Source: Basidiobolus meristosporus CBS 931.73 | Taxonomy: Eukaryota; Basidiobolomycota; Basidiobolomycetes; Basidiobolales; Basidiobolaceae | Length of the DNA: 64,000 nucleotides | NCBI GenBank assembly: GCA_002104905.1 | Contig: MCFE01000061.1 | Span: forward strand, 124,001-188,000 | Direction of reading: 5' to 3' | In this document: positions 1 through 11,773 of the stretch, piece by piece | How positions within the stretch are numbered: position 1 is the first letter of the stretch | Layout of the letters: every line of letters begins with the position of its first letter | Program-made: the position numbers and the translations under genes | The notes under the pieces: model-generated | The model's database searches: none | Seen by the model: the letters and a program-made list of their open reading frames with translations, nothing else | What the model was told of the DNA's origin: nothing

Positions 1-696
1 GATGAAATCAGGCTTTCGTGGGTTACTTGTGTCAAGTGGTAATGGCGAGTTGAGCTCCTCGCGCTCACAATCCCAGCGTGTAAGGCCAATTTGAGTTGAA
101 TGATGAGATTGGTGATGGTTTCAAGTGTGATACCTCCATGTCGACTCCCTATGGAGGTTGGGGGTGGAGTGTGTGTGAATCAGGGGGCTCCAATGTCTTG
201 TAATCCAAGCTAACCTGGGTATGGTTCTCATCTAGGCGATTGTTAGACTTGGAGCTAGGACTGTTGGAGTTTCCGGGGAATAGCCGCTGGCTTGGCGTGT
301 GATGGATGGTGCTGTGGACTAAAAGCAAGTCAAATCTTGGGTTGAATCCATTTTCTCACTTCAAGAAAACAAAATGGATATATTTGCATCCAAATCGAGC
401 CGGTTTGCCCAGGAGTGCAATGTACAGAGGGTCAAGTTTCACATTAATACTGTGCCTCTTTGCTTCACGACCTTCTAAGAGCATACGGCATATCAAGAAA
501 ACTGAGAATGCAGGGCCTTCGTGGTATTTGTAGTCACACCCCCTAGTCAGAAAGGAATCAAAGCGAGAACGTGCTGCCAAAATCGCGCTATAAATAAGTC
601 ACAGAGCTTCCCATGGGGAAGTAGCCCTTCACCCCACTTCCTTGCAGATATTCAAGTCGTCTTTCCCTCGCGTATCCTGAGATATTTGAAGACATT
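1..696. other. Left-edge non-coding stretch, 5' flank of the MscS gene
   Basis: No protein with recognisable motifs can be read here on either strand. The short open frames have no splice-linked continuation. The last part is presumably the promoter and leader of the channel gene starting at 697. Confidence 0.5.
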
Positions 697-1972
697 ATGC
701 AACCGTGGATAGGGCTAGTAGTCATAGTATCGGTTGGCATCTTAGCCATTCCATTGTATCTTTATATTCATCTGTTACTACGAAGAGTATCCAAGCGAAC
801 TGAACGACCAGTTGACATGGAGTTTGTCTCCTACTGGTAAGTTACCGCTTTAGTATAAACATTGTGTTAACCTCAGATGTAACCACCTCCTTGTAGTCTA
901 TACCCGTCATTGCTGGGGTGCTTATTGATTGCTATAAATATAGCCCTGCCTTTGCTAGATGAGCTGCCAGAGAATGTGTTCCGTATCATTAGACATGTGC
1001 TGGCGATACTCTTGATTGTTGATGTCACCTGGGTATTAATCAATGTGGCTCGAGCCAGTACAAGGATCATTGCTAGATACGGAGAGAAGAAAGAGAATGA
1101 CCAGAGCACGGAGAAAGGCAAACTTTATGCTACAATCTTGCGTCGCTTTTTGATAGCGTTTATTGTGTTCATTGCGATCGCCGCTATCCTGCTGACCTTT
1201 CCGGACGTACGGCAGATGGGCATTAGCATGCTGGTTGGTGTTGGAGTTCTGAGCCTAGTGGTAGGGATCGCGCTTCGGCCATTGATTGAAGACCTTCTGA
1301 CCAGCCTGCAAGTCACCATCACAGAGCCGATTTCGTTGTTTGATCAGGTTACAGTGGATGACTATCACGGAAAAGTTGGTAAGTTGCACACCTGCATGCT
1401 ATTTTTGCACCAGCACTCACTCCTAAACCAACATAGAGGAAATTCATATGTTTCATGCTGTATTGAAAGCGCCTGATGACAGCCGGTACATGGTTCCGTT
1501 GTCCAGGTTTACCAAAAAGCCATTTCAGAATTGGACAAAAGGGTGCAATCACAAGATTGGTGAGGTGAAATTGGTGGTGGATTACGGCATCCCTATAACG
1601 AATCTTCGCACTCAACTGCAAAAGATTGTTGCCTCATGTCCGTTTTGGGACAAGCGAAAGGCAATGTTGCAGGTAAGGCCTTTGGAGGCTTTCAAATTTG
1701 GCGACCACTGAAACGCTTATCCATTCCAGGTTACTGACTCCACAGAATTCTGTATGCAAGTGTCGTGCTATGTGAGTTCAGTCAATATCGACACGCAGCA
1801 CGAACTAACGTGCTACGTTCGCGAGAAGATGTTGGATTATATCATCACTAGTTTCCGGCCAAACGTTCCTCAAGATACCAGCCGAAGAGCAGGTCTCGAG
1901 CGGGCCTCAAGTAGTGAAAGTAGTGAGCCTGGACACCACTGGTACGAGCATATCAAGCGAACCACTCGATAA
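697..1972 (+). CDS. MscS-family mechanosensitive ion channel, small form
   Basis: Four exons join in frame: 697-836, 897-1378, 1437-1672 and 1730-1972, giving 366 residues. The N-terminal half is hydrophobic, with segments around VVIVSVGILAIPLYLYI, ILLIVDVTWVLI and FLIAFIVFIAIAAILL. The pore-helix-like stretch is rich in Gly/Val/Leu (MLVGVGVLSLVVGIAL). It leads into the MscS beta domain (SLFDQVTVDDYHGKVEEIH, then YMVPLS) and a C-terminal alpha/beta part. MscS channels open under membrane tension and release ions during osmotic downshock; fungal members often sit in the ER. No EF-hand is visible, unlike many fungal MscS proteins, so this is a short form. The start at 697 was chosen because it opens directly into the first membrane segment and is in phase with exon 2. 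Confidence 0.85.
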
Positions 1973-3683
1973 TGTGTTGCCAACAATCTGTGTCCCCGAG
2001 TTTGCCAAGTTGCTGTGCTGGTTGAATAATGGATGTTGATCATTTTCATGTGCTATGATGCTGCTGGTCCCTGGAGTTTGTTTCGGTTCATTTTACATTA
2101 TTGGTATGCGCCTTTTTGTATGCTCCTTTATTTTCTGAAGTTTGTTTTGCACACCCACTCCCACCTATAGAACTGGGTTTACTAGGACTAGCGTATCCCA
2201 TGAGTTGTTAGATTCTAGCTTGTCGTTGAGGAAGCACCAGGTGTGTGCGAGTTTCACAGAGATCTTTGCTGAATCTTCCTCCATAAGATTTGATCTGAGA
2301 ATTCCTTATTAAAAGGGCTGTCTTACATCGAAGGATTTTTTGATCAATGGTCGCTCAAGGACCTTCCTATTTTTGCTAGTATAGTCTCGTGTAGTAGAAC
2401 ATGCACCGAAACCCCATTGTGCATGGCCCAGAAACAATGGCATGTGCAACTTTTACTGTGTTGAACACTTCCCTCCCAGATAGACCTCCCAATCCTATTT
2501 TTACTAGTTGTTTGGAACGGAAGCATCTGATTTTGACAGATAGAGCCGATCTACAATCCCTGTAGTGTCTGTACCAACCTCCGCGCACACAATAGAGACA
2601 GCAGCTACGTGAGACACAGAACCACTTGTTCAATCGGATTATATAATCAAGCCCGTCCTAATCCATACATAGCTGTGGGTTAAACCGTGCGCACGGAGCC
2701 TGGTGGTGATTTGCCCGGAATGGCGACAATTATAGCCACTAGAGATCAGAGCATTTCTCGTTGCTGACGCGGTACCAAATTGCCTCTGTGGGGTTGGGGT
2801 ACAATGCAGAATTGAAATCGAGAGATCACGCTGACAATGTTTCAAATCTGTGTCTCTTGTCCCATCAACCTAGCCAAACGATTCACTGCTGGCGTGTATG
2901 GAGTAATCTAAAATTGCGATCTTGTCGTGTATACCAATGGTTCAATCCCTCTAACTTCCCGGTGTAAGTTGATCTGGATTGAAATTGGCGATTTCTATAT
3001 ATTCATTGAAGTATTATTAGTCGTTACCATGTCAATAGTTTATCTATAGATATTCTCCAGCTGCCTTTAGGAAACAGTCATTGGTCAAGGCCTTCCGCAC
3101 TTGGCAGTATTATTGGCACCAGATGCGCTGTGCTGATGTAACAAATCAATATCAGGACTGCTTGCGGGGTAGAGATGGGCTATACATGCTCCACGAGTAG
3201 CTGCTGCAGCTCCAACACCCAAGAATAAGCTTATGTGTATAGCCCACGCTAATTGTTAGGGGGGGGCACAGCTATATCATTGGTCTGTCTAGAAGCTTGG
3301 AGACTGTCGTGATTGAAAAAATATATGGATTATACCAGCCTCTCCTGTCAACCCAATGCACTTGCTCAGCCGAGTTGGCATCGATTATATCATTTGCTCT
3401 TTGCAACTTGGTGATCTAACTGCACACTGGTGGTTATTATTTTATCCAGCAAGCAGATTTTTATAGAGCCAACATCATCTACAGAGCCTGACAGTTACTG
3501 TACTGCTGTTGAGGGCCTGCCAAGCCCAATCAAATCCTTTGTGTAAATATAGCCTTCTGCAAGTGGTTTGGATGACCTCAAGCCCTTTCTAACGGCTGAA
3601 GTAGGTATATAACCAGTGATTCTGCTCAGACACTCCGTATACTTTGGTTGATCCTCTGAAAACTTTCCTTTATAATAGCCTGT
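1973..3683. other. Intergenic region between the channel and the Zn2Cys6 gene
   Basis: About 1.7 kb without a supportable gene on either strand. A short G-run preceded by TTA occurs near 3258, but without repeat context. The right end holds a TATA-like site for the next gene. Confidence 0.5.
3606..3612 (+). promoter_or_regulatory. TATA-like box of the Zn2Cys6 gene
   Basis: TATATAA lies 72 bases upstream of the ATG at 3684, in an otherwise mixed-composition leader. The spacing suits a transcription start about 30 bases downstream. This is a sequence match only. Confidence 0.45.
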
Positions 3684-4608
3684 ATGGATTCTCTACATTC
3701 TAGTGACGCTTCATCTTCAATGGGTTTGGCTGGCGTGGGTGGTTCATCCATGTTCATGAATAGTGTTCAGCTGGCTGAACTTACGCATAGCAATATGCAG
3801 CTGGATGGGAGTGACATGCATTCATTCATTGTTAGCAAGAAACCAAGATTTGCCGAGCCCACACCTATCTCCATGCTTCTTTCGTTGAACGCTTTGAAGG
3901 AAGGGAACCAGCACAATTCAACCGAACAGAGACCTTCGGAAAGCTCGTTAGCTTCCGATCTCCCATCTCCCTCAAGAAGACCTACGGTAAGCCACATACG
4001 CAATCCCAGGTGGGCACCACATCCAACTAAACTGGGCTCTTTAGCTTTCAAGCTCGCCCGAACCCGCACCATACCCATTCCATCCCATCCCTGATCATGA
4101 AAACCCTAGAAGGCCCACAACCAGAGTTGCTCGTAGATCGAAGAAATACTCATCCCATAGCCCACCACTGGATCCGGTTGCTCCAGTGGAAGCATCGTAT
4201 CCCATGTCCACATCTAGTTCAGGCAACATCAAAAAAGTGTATGTGCAGAAGGCATGTATTAACTGTAAATTTTCCCACGTCGCGTGCGACACCAACCGAC
4301 CATGCCTCCGCTGCATCCGTAACGGTAAAGCCGCTTCGTGCATTGATGCGGCGAGAAAAAAGCGAGGCCGGCCCAGTACTAAGCAAAGCTCCTCCACCGA
4401 AGACTCTGACACAAGTCTTGACAGTCCTACCAAGCTTAGTCCTATCCGCATCTTTGACTCCAACAATGAAGGGATCCCCAGTTACTCGCTAATCAATACC
4501 CCCGCCGGACCCAATGGTATAGGAACCATCTACAAGAAAACCTCACTTAGAGCTATTTTGCTTTTTCCGGCAGATTTAGACAGGGCAAGCCCATACCCTT
4601 CAGCTTGA
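3684..4608 (+). CDS. Zn2Cys6 transcription factor, ERT1/acuK-like
   Basis: Two exons, 3684-3986 and 4045-4608, join in phase to give 288 residues. A binuclear zinc cluster runs from about residue 166 to 194 with spacing C-x2-C-x6-C-x5-C-x2-C-x8-C (start ACINCKFSHVACD). A basic tail (RKKRGRP) with an AT-hook-like core follows. The residues around the cysteines resemble the ERT1/acuK/RDS2 group, which regulates gluconeogenesis and non-fermentable carbon use. The flanks are rich in Ser/Pro and low in complexity, and the C-terminus is short with no PAS domain visible, whereas ERT1-type proteins usually carry one. DNA binding is well supported by the cluster; the pathway is inferred from resemblance only. 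Confidence 0.82.
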
Positions 4609-5005
4609 TGCGATGCCGCTTCGTTCTTTCCAATTCCCATACGACTTGATGTCGAGGAATTCTTTTCAAACTTGTTTTGAGTTGGGTATTTTAGTAGTCT
4701 ACCCAATCGCTGGCGATAATTGCAGTTCCCCCGTATATTTTCTTCCCACCGCAGAATTCGTGATTTTGTTGCAACACACCAAGATGCCCAACTGGATGTG
4801 GGTCTTGGCACATCGCTCGATTAATAAACCACGTAATAATAAGCAAGTGAACACCTAAGTGCTGAATCAATCATATAGAATGAACGTGTATCGCTCACGG
4901 TTGATGTATGAATTTTATTTTGGAGGTGAAGTCACCACCGATGCTCATTGTATGAAACTGGCAAATCGTTGCTTGGCAGAAATGTATATGGATGAAGAGA
5001 TGTCT
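4609..5005. other. Intergenic, convergent 3' regions
   Basis: About 400 bases between the Zn2Cys6 gene on the plus strand and the GNAT gene on the minus strand. It contains only short open frames without family resemblance, so it is probably two 3' untranslated regions. Confidence 0.5.
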
Positions 5006-5707
5006 CTATAGATCAATGGGTGGAGGTTGATTCTGGTTCAAGGCCTCTTGTAATTGCTCATGGCTCAGCTGTACAAGACAGCATTCACCTTGCAAACCTT
5101 GGAAAGGTGCTGTTCCATTGTATTTGAATTCGGCGTATTTGCAACTAGCCTCGACGGTAGCCCCGAACTTCCTTAGCGTGCTGTAGGTGTATGGGCTTGA
5201 GCATTCGGCAATGAAGAATTTAAAGTTCTTTCTGCGAGCGACTTGAAAGGATAACAAGCAGAGGTTTTTGAATATCCCACGTCGAGAAAAATTCGGATGA
5301 ACGCCCACCATAACTCCGTGGAAATATTGGCCTTCATTTTGTCGATGTTGGAAGTAGACATTGTCTAGTTGCTCCAGAAACTGTAGTATAGGATCCTGGG
5401 CAGCCTCAAGATCGAACTGTTCCAGTATACAATTCCCGTTGAGAAAAACACCAACCACCTGCTCTGTATGCTTCTCGAAGGCGTAAACGGATATCTCATG
5501 GGGAATACTTGCCTCCGCTAGGTTGCTCACGTATTCAGAGATAAACTTATAAACTTGTTCTTTGGGGTAGATTTTCTGCAGCTCACACTCAAGGGAACCA
5601 TGGTTGAAGAAACTTTCGATAATCAGCGACTTGCATTGCTGAACGATGTTGCTTGCAGTGGTTGGCTTCAGCAACCCGAAGACTATTTCCTCCTTCAGTA
5701 TCGTCAT
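5006..5707 (-). CDS. GNAT-family N-acetyltransferase
   Basis: A single exon of 233 codons with a start at 5707. The acetyl-CoA binding motif A is visible as VMVGVHPNFSRRGIFKNLC: a V-x-V strand, the R/Q-x-x-G/R-type pyrophosphate loop RRGI, then a helix. A following strand reads FKFFIAECSS, and TYSTLRKFGA resembles motif B. The arrangement is closest to arylalkylamine/dopamine-type GNATs, with an N-terminal helix and a phrase like VVGVFLNG. The acceptor substrate cannot be told from sequence. It is transcribed divergently from UVSSA, with 351 bases between the start codons, so the two may share a promoter region. Confidence 0.8.
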   Translation of the reverse strand: MTILKEEIVFGLLKPTTASNIVQQCKSLIIESFFNHGSLECELQKIYPKEQVYKFISEYVSNLAEASIPHEISVYAFEKHTEQVVGVFLNGNCILEQFDLEAAQDPILQFLEQLDNVYFQHRQNEGQYFHGVMVGVHPNFSRRGIFKNLCLLSFQVARRKNFKFFIAECSSPYTYSTLRKFGATVEASCKYAEFKYNGTAPFQGLQGECCLVQLSHEQLQEALNQNQPPPIDL

Positions 5708-6058
5708 ATTCGCTTTGGTCTTTAGCTAGGAAGAGTCGGATACACTGGCAAAGCCGTTGCGTTGCATCTCGTCAGCTGCCACAGTAATATATAAGGCATG
5801 TTGGTAACACTTTAGAATCCTTCCACTTGTAGAATATTCTTCTGCAATGAGCCAATTATATATTTGGAGCGCTGGACAGTTGTGTTTTCAGGCAATCCAA
5901 TTTACAGTCCCAAATAGAATCGTGCATTTCATAGGTTTGATCTCCAGGCTGCGCCACCTAGAGAGATGAGCCAATTGAGAATAGTTTCATGTAGGATATA
6001 TCAGATGAGGTTGGACTTGGTTGCAACTTATTCTTTGTAATTTGTGGAGATTATCGGA
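5708..6058. promoter_or_regulatory. Divergent intergenic region between GNAT and UVSSA
   Basis: 351 bases separate two start codons on opposite strands. No clear TATA box or named operator was found. It is a likely shared promoter region, inferred from geometry only. Confidence 0.4.
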
Positions 6059-8453
6059 ATGGATTTAGAAGCGCGCAACGCCTTAAGCCATTTAATTAAC
6101 TCCATCACTACCACAGGGGAATTACGGATCAACGAAGTGAAATTAAAGGTACATTTTTCTATGATATCTCTTTGTAAGAACAGAGAGTATTGACACTTGC
6201 AATACTTCTTCAAACGCGAAATAAAGGAATTTAAAAAAATTTGCAAAAGATCAAATAGCAATGTCGAGAGTGCATATCAACTGTTGATGACTCAGCTCAA
6301 GAAAAGACACGCGCAGGTACTAAATCTCAGCTTGTTTGTGTTGTTGGCTAAACTTACTTACTCCGTTTGGTAAATAGATAAGATATAGTTGTGTGCAATT
6401 AATTGAAACTTTGTTTAGCCGCTCGCATCACTTCCGTCTACTGTTATCCGAAGAGTTTCCTATCTTTCTTCAGTACACAATTGGCATTCATGGGAAGGAT
6501 CTGCCACCACCCAAGGAGTCAGCGCATAAGCTACGCGAATTGACGCTTGATCACATCAAAAACTGGAATCTAAAATTTGGAGATACATACAAACAGGTAG
6601 GGTAATTTCCTTCTATACGTAAGTCATAAGCTTCCTCTTTTCCCAGGCACTAAACCTCCGGCACACTTTTAGCTTGCTTTAGGCTGTCAATACCTAAAAA
6701 ACCATTTGCAGATTGACTTTTCAGACCGTTCGACTTTCACACGTAACACACTAACCGATGAAAAACAAGAAAGAATTAAAGCTGCTAGGAGAAAGCGCTT
6801 TGATACGGTCAAAGAAGAGATGGACGAGCAACTAATCAATATATTAGAGAATCTTAAACAAATGGTAATTAGCACGTTACCTCTCGTCTGCGTATGCGAA
6901 TAATTGTACAGACCATGCTCTTTGTAGGACTCCTGCTTTGAGATATTGGTTCCCCTGTATGAGGGAAGTAACGAAGATGTACCAACAAGTCATACTCATG
7001 CTAATGAACCATCCATCAGAGAGGTAGAGAACGATTGTTTTGTTCACTAGCTATCTCTTAATTGATAATATTCATCCACTTCGAAGATCGTCCATATGCA
7101 CGGGCTAGGGTCGAATCGTTATAAAATTACAATTGACCTGAACAGGGCTAAGGAATCTCTTCATATCGATGAAAACCCGGAGAATTCAGCTATCTACGAA
7201 ACGCTTCGTGAATCGTACAAAGTCCTGGACCACAAGCACTTGAATCAAGTCAACACCTGGATTAGCCAGTTAATGAAATCTGAAAGCAATGTAAGCAATG
7301 CCCAATATTCTGCTATCGTGTTGCAGATGACTCTGACCACTCCCATCAGAATGAACAGGATCGAAACGACTTGTTGAAGAAAGCAATCAATGTAAGAAAC
7401 GCCTTGCAAACCGCAAAATCGAAAAGCCAAGACTTACAGATCGATAAAGCGAATCACGTTGTAGTGAACGATGACGATGACGACGAAAGCGAAGTTGAGT
7501 TTGAGGAAGTGCCGATCTTTACACAAGAAGGCCAACCATCTACATCCTCCACAACAGCAGAGCCAACTCCGACACCTATCGAAGAAAAGAAGCCAGATTC
7601 GAAGACAATCAACAAAGTGTCGAGATCCGTTTACCACGACACGATCTTTTCATTGAAGAATGAGGTGGGGTTAGAGGAGGATCCGACAATGAGCAGACCT
7701 AGGCTAGGCCCTATCATCACTGATCCACCGCGCAAAGAGCTGAACCCCGTAGGGGCTGCCTCCTCGGATTCCAAGGAAAATGAGAAAATCCAAGAGCTTC
7801 TGAAGCGAGCACCCGTCATAGAATATGATACAGACCTGGATTACTGGGAAGCCAAAGAGCTACCGTTTAACACAACTGGGTTGGAATACTCGCATAGGTT
7901 TTATGGTACCTCGACCGGTGAGAACTGTGTTTCTAAAGACACGCTGGATCGAATGAAGATGCGAGCCGTCTATTACAAGCCACAGCCTCGTGAAATCAAA
8001 GCTTGTCGCGCCCCCATGAAAAGCGGCAAGCTATGTACTAGACGAGATCTTGTGCGGTGTCCATTTCATGGGAAGGTCATTCCCAGAGACGAGTATGGGC
8101 GGCCTAGTGAAACCCAAGAAAGCCCATCAGTAGAGGAAGACAAGGCGGAAACGTGGGAGGATTTGGAAGAAGATATACAAAACACGTTGCATCTAGAACA
8201 CCACCAAAAGGGACGAAGAAAGAAGAAGCGAGAATCGGGACTCATCGATATTCGCACCAAGCCCGATACCAGCCGTAGTAGACTTCAAAAGAAGCTAGCC
8301 GATCCAAAAAAACGGAAAATCGCTGAAGAGGTAAGTGACACTTTACACAAGTATGCAGGTGTCCCTATCCCAACTGAGCATTTGAAATATCAGGTCATTG
8401 CTAATGAAGACCAGATGAAACTGAGAAATCGCAAAGCATTTGTCTGGAATTAG
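6059..8453 (+). CDS. UVSSA: UVSSA homologue, transcription-coupled repair factor
   Basis: Seven exons close in frame: 6059-6148, 6227-6316, 6378-6596, 6673-6864, 6928-7023, 7087-7290 and 7350-8453, about 664 residues. The N-terminal VHS-like domain matches the family: KLKEFKKICKRSN, SAYQLLMTQL, then RSHHFRLLLSEEFPIF and PPPKESAHKLR. A middle segment reads VHMHGLGSNRYKITIDL. The C-terminal DUF2043 region holds the zinc-binding stretch CRAPMKSGKLC...RCPFHGK, then IPRDEYGRP. UVSSA binds stalled RNA polymerase II with CSA/CSB and brings in TFIIH through an acidic segment; here DDDDDESEVEFEEVP, just before VPIF, fits that TFIIH p62-binding segment. S. cerevisiae lacks this gene, so its presence argues for a non-yeast lineage. 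Confidence 0.92.
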
Positions 8454-9206
8454 TCGTTCAGGGATTCCAGGAAAGGGACTGGAATGCTGGTTGGAGAGGT
8501 GGTGTCAATCTGTTCGATCTGGCACAATTTTTGTAAGGGGCTATGCAACCCAACCTACATTCGAACAAGCAACCAAATGATATGTCCAGCTATTACCACT
8601 CAGTGACACCATAATTACCCAAACGATTACCCAGCACGAAATAGGAGCAGCGGCCTTTGCCCATTACGTGGTCGGAGGCTTACCAACTTCGAGTTCTCAG
8701 AGAGCTACACAAACATGTACCGGATGCCGCGAATGATTGTGGAGTTTAAAATTAGGCTTCGGTGGCATCATTACATCTCAATAAATAGGAATTTAAAATA
8801 GAAGTGAGGATTTAACAGTAAATGTGGAAGTCTACTGAATTAAAGGGCATTTGAGATGTGAAGTGACTGATTATTTGTGAAACACACCAGACGCTTAGCA
8901 TTCCAGGAATCCCCTTTTCCGCCGCCCCCTTTTTCACCACCTCTAGGCAGCTAGCCCAAATAACATCCGTATTTAGGATATATTTAGGATTGGGAAGTGA
9001 CAAAAAATTGATTTCTATTTGATTTATGATCCGTCAAGAAAATTTGCCCTTTTTTTAGCAAAACAATCATCAATACATATTTGATTTTTAAATCAATTTA
9101 CCGTATATCGACTGATATACATAAACATGTTGTCGCCTATGAGAATCCTTATCAATCTCATATATCATCTTCGTTCTCTTTATCTCCACAAGCACTTTCA
9201 AGAACA
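8454..9206. other. Intergenic between UVSSA and NC2-beta
   Basis: About 750 bases, AT-rich near 9000-9110 just before the NC2-beta start. No gene or RNA could be supported. Confidence 0.5.
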
Positions 9207-10030
9207 ATGAGTGATCGCGAAGGAGGAAACGGTCTGGATGATGATTTGTCTCTACCTAAAGGTAACTTATCCGATCCCTCTACTTCATGCGGCGACTCGA
9301 TGTTGTTAAGCTGGCCATTTCTACTCGGCTCATTGTTGTATACCCTAAGACTCCTTTTGTGTTTCGTTCAAGCGACTAGTCCGCCTTTGTCTTGGCTAAC
9401 TACGTATCCCTTTTTTTGCTATAGCTACCGTTCAAAAACTGATAAACGAAATGATGCCAGATGACATCGTCTGCGCTAAAGATACACGAGATTTATTAAT
9501 CGATTGCTGCGTTGGTAAGTTTCCACGGGCTGGACAGAAGTACTACTTCGGATCAAGACGTTCAAGCCACCTTCTTGAACTCCACCGTTGTGTAGAATGG
9601 GTATTAACTTGGCCTTTTTAGAGTTCATCCATTTGATCGCTTCCGAGGCGAATGAGATCTGTGAAAAGGAAGCCAAGAAAACTATAGCAGCCGAACATGT
9701 GATTGTCGCATTGCAGGTAATTCTCGATTCTTTTGACTTGGTCTTCATGCTTTCGCAACTCACCCACTGATGACCCTCAGACCCTTGGTTTCGAAAACTA
9801 TCTGCCCGAAGTCCAGGAAGTATTCAAAGAGCACAAAAAGCAACAAAAGGTACGGGCCAGCCAGACTGATAATCTTTCCAGCTTGGATAGCTGAGCCTTT
9901 TTTTGGCTAGGATCGTGACCGTAAAAGTTCTCGTTTGGAAAATAGCGGGATGTCCGAAGAGGAGCTACTCCGCAACCAGGCGATGTTGTTTGCTCAGGCA
10001 CGAATGAAATACGAAGCTCAGCAGCAGTGA
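9207..10030 (+). CDS. NCB2/DR1: NC2-beta (Dr1), TBP-binding transcription repressor subunit
   Basis: Five exons join in phase: 9207-9261, 9425-9514, 9622-9716, 9781-9849 and 9911-10030, giving 142 residues. The histone fold is nearly textbook: LPKATVQKLINEM, then DIVCAKDTRDLLIDCCVEF, IHLIASEANEICEKEAKKT, and IAAEHVIVALQTLGFENY. A short C-terminal helix ends EAQQQ. With NC2-alpha it forms a histone-like dimer that clamps TBP on promoters and blocks TFIIA and TFIIB, mostly repressing TATA promoters. Length and domain order are those of fungal Ncb2. Its convergent neighbour is Maf1, a repressor of RNA polymerase III. Confidence 0.95.
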
Positions 10031-10766
10031 AGTATCCCGCTTCTGCCCGACTTCCCGGAATCCTTTTCTTACGGAAAGAGCAAGATTTCGATTGATAATG
10101 TGCCATTCTTTAACTTCCTCACCCGTTCTGAACAACTGAGCTTTCTAAAATCTGCACCTGTTATGATTCTTTGTAAATACAGCTTGAATCTCACCTCGCC
10201 ACCGACCACATTCTTTGTTGATTGATTTTAAACCAACCCCACCAACCCCCACTCAACAAACCAAGTACTTTGAGCTTTATTTACATCAATAATAGAGTTG
10301 TTGGTTGACGCATCCGGAGTTTGCCTTGGATCCTTATTCCATCCCTCTTGATACGAGCTTGTTCTCGTCACCTTTGTACCCGTATTTCATCAGTGAAATT
10401 TCTACCACTTTCTACCATGAGTCCCCATCTTTTAGTGTATTCTTTTCGTTTTCAACGTCCCACTGTTCTTGGATAATTTATAGATCTTTCGCCAGCTACG
10501 AAGTTGCTAATTAGAATTTCCAGTAAACCACATCCGACAGCATAACAAATGAACGGGTTCCAATTTATTTGATTTTCAGATTCGGATTCAGATCGGGACT
10601 AGCAAATTCACGCCGGATGGTTGCTGCTGAAAAGGATGCATCGCCAAATATTCTCTTGACAGTGATATGGAGTTGATTCTACTTCGGAGTGCATGGGATT
10701 CAACGACGGCGAATGGTGGCTTGTACTTGGACGGTACGGTGGAGGCACGCAAGTGACCGAGGCTCC
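10031..10766. other. Intergenic between convergent NC2-beta and Maf1
   Basis: About 740 bases between two convergent genes. Open frames here are short and unrelated to known families. One minus-strand frame (10588-10770) overlaps the Maf1 end and would be used only if the last intron were spliced differently. Confidence 0.5.
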
Positions 10767-11773
10767 TCACTCGTCCATATCCTGCATGATGTACTCTTCG
10801 TAGGCGTAACCTCTACAAAAGCCAATACATCAGCGTGGTTCATTGATCTATCAAACCATTACAGCATACTTTTGACTGTCTAAATCGCTGTCCGATTCCG
10901 ACATATCGTCGTCCTCTCGAATTGGCCCTTGGTAGCTGGAATGCAATGGGCGAGTTAGCCAGGTGGGATCGGCCCGGTTCCAACTGGCTAGCCTTACCTC
11001 AGGTTGCTGCAAGTGAAGAAGAGTATGCGCTTGAGTTTCCGGTTGAAGAAGAAGTAATTAAAAGACCAGCTAATAAAGGGGTTCAACCATGTTGTTAACG
11101 AGAGATGATCAAGGTGCGAGGATAGTGGCTTGCATACATTGAACCTTCGTCGGCATACGGATCCGAATCGTCGTCGGGTATATAAGAGTAGACATCGCAG
11201 TCGTTCAGGGAGATGACCTCGTCGAGAACATCCCATAAACGATGGGATTGAATCAGGTCGGCCCGACCAAGGCTGAATAGTGTAGTGTTGATTGAATTCA
11301 TGACCATGGACAGGGACTGCTGTTTGCTGAACTGCTCGGGCTTCAAGTCGCTAGAGATATCCTGGGTTAGGATGTGTGCTGCCTTGGTCAGAAACTGGGG
11401 AAGAAACCTGAATTCGTAGTCGGGAAAGGAGGCATTGAGAGTTGATATCAGGTAAAACAGAGTTTTCCGGGAGGAGAGCTGATCAAGTGGACCGAACGGC
11501 GAAATGATCAGGTGGAAATTCTGCTCTGGGGATAGACTGTACGCAGTTAATTCCTCCTGGTGACGGGATTCCAGTTGTTTGAATAACTTCTTATCGCCAC
11601 CAGCGCTTTTACCTGGGGAAAATGCAATTACCATACGGCCTCTAGAGAGTGGAGCTCAACGAAGCTTACGTACAAGAGAAGGCTTCGACCCTCCCGTATA
11701 TTTTGCTGTCAGCAGTCTCGAAGATCAAATATTTGTTGATGACATCAAGGCTCGGGAACTCGAGAAACTTCAT
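10767..11773 (-). CDS. MAF1: Maf1, repressor of RNA polymerase III
   Basis: Five exons on the minus strand close in frame: 11773-11670, 11605-11138, 11069-10998, 10935-10870 and 10812-10767, giving 251 residues, the usual short-form length. The start MKFLEFPSLDVINKYL matches the family. The A box is followed by FSCTAGGDKKLFKQLE, and the B/C boxes by SYIPDDDSDPYADEGS and WSFNYFFFNRKLKRILFF. The tail is acidic and ends QDMDE. Maf1 is dephosphorylated under stress or starvation and then binds Pol III to stop tRNA and 5S synthesis. Exon 1 was identified from the family N-terminus and needs an acceptor inside AAAAG|C. Confidence 0.95.

Noticed and set aside
2939-2955. GGTTCAATCCC, resembling a tRNA box B
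   Set aside because: The flanks do not form a T-arm or acceptor stem and no box A precedes it.
3255-3268. GTTAGGGGGGGG run like the array termini
   Set aside because: No hairpin, AATAAA or element body next to it.
7096-7377. Direct translation through 7291-7349 in UVSSA
   Set aside because: It ends at a stop; only removal of a 59-base intron restores the family frame.
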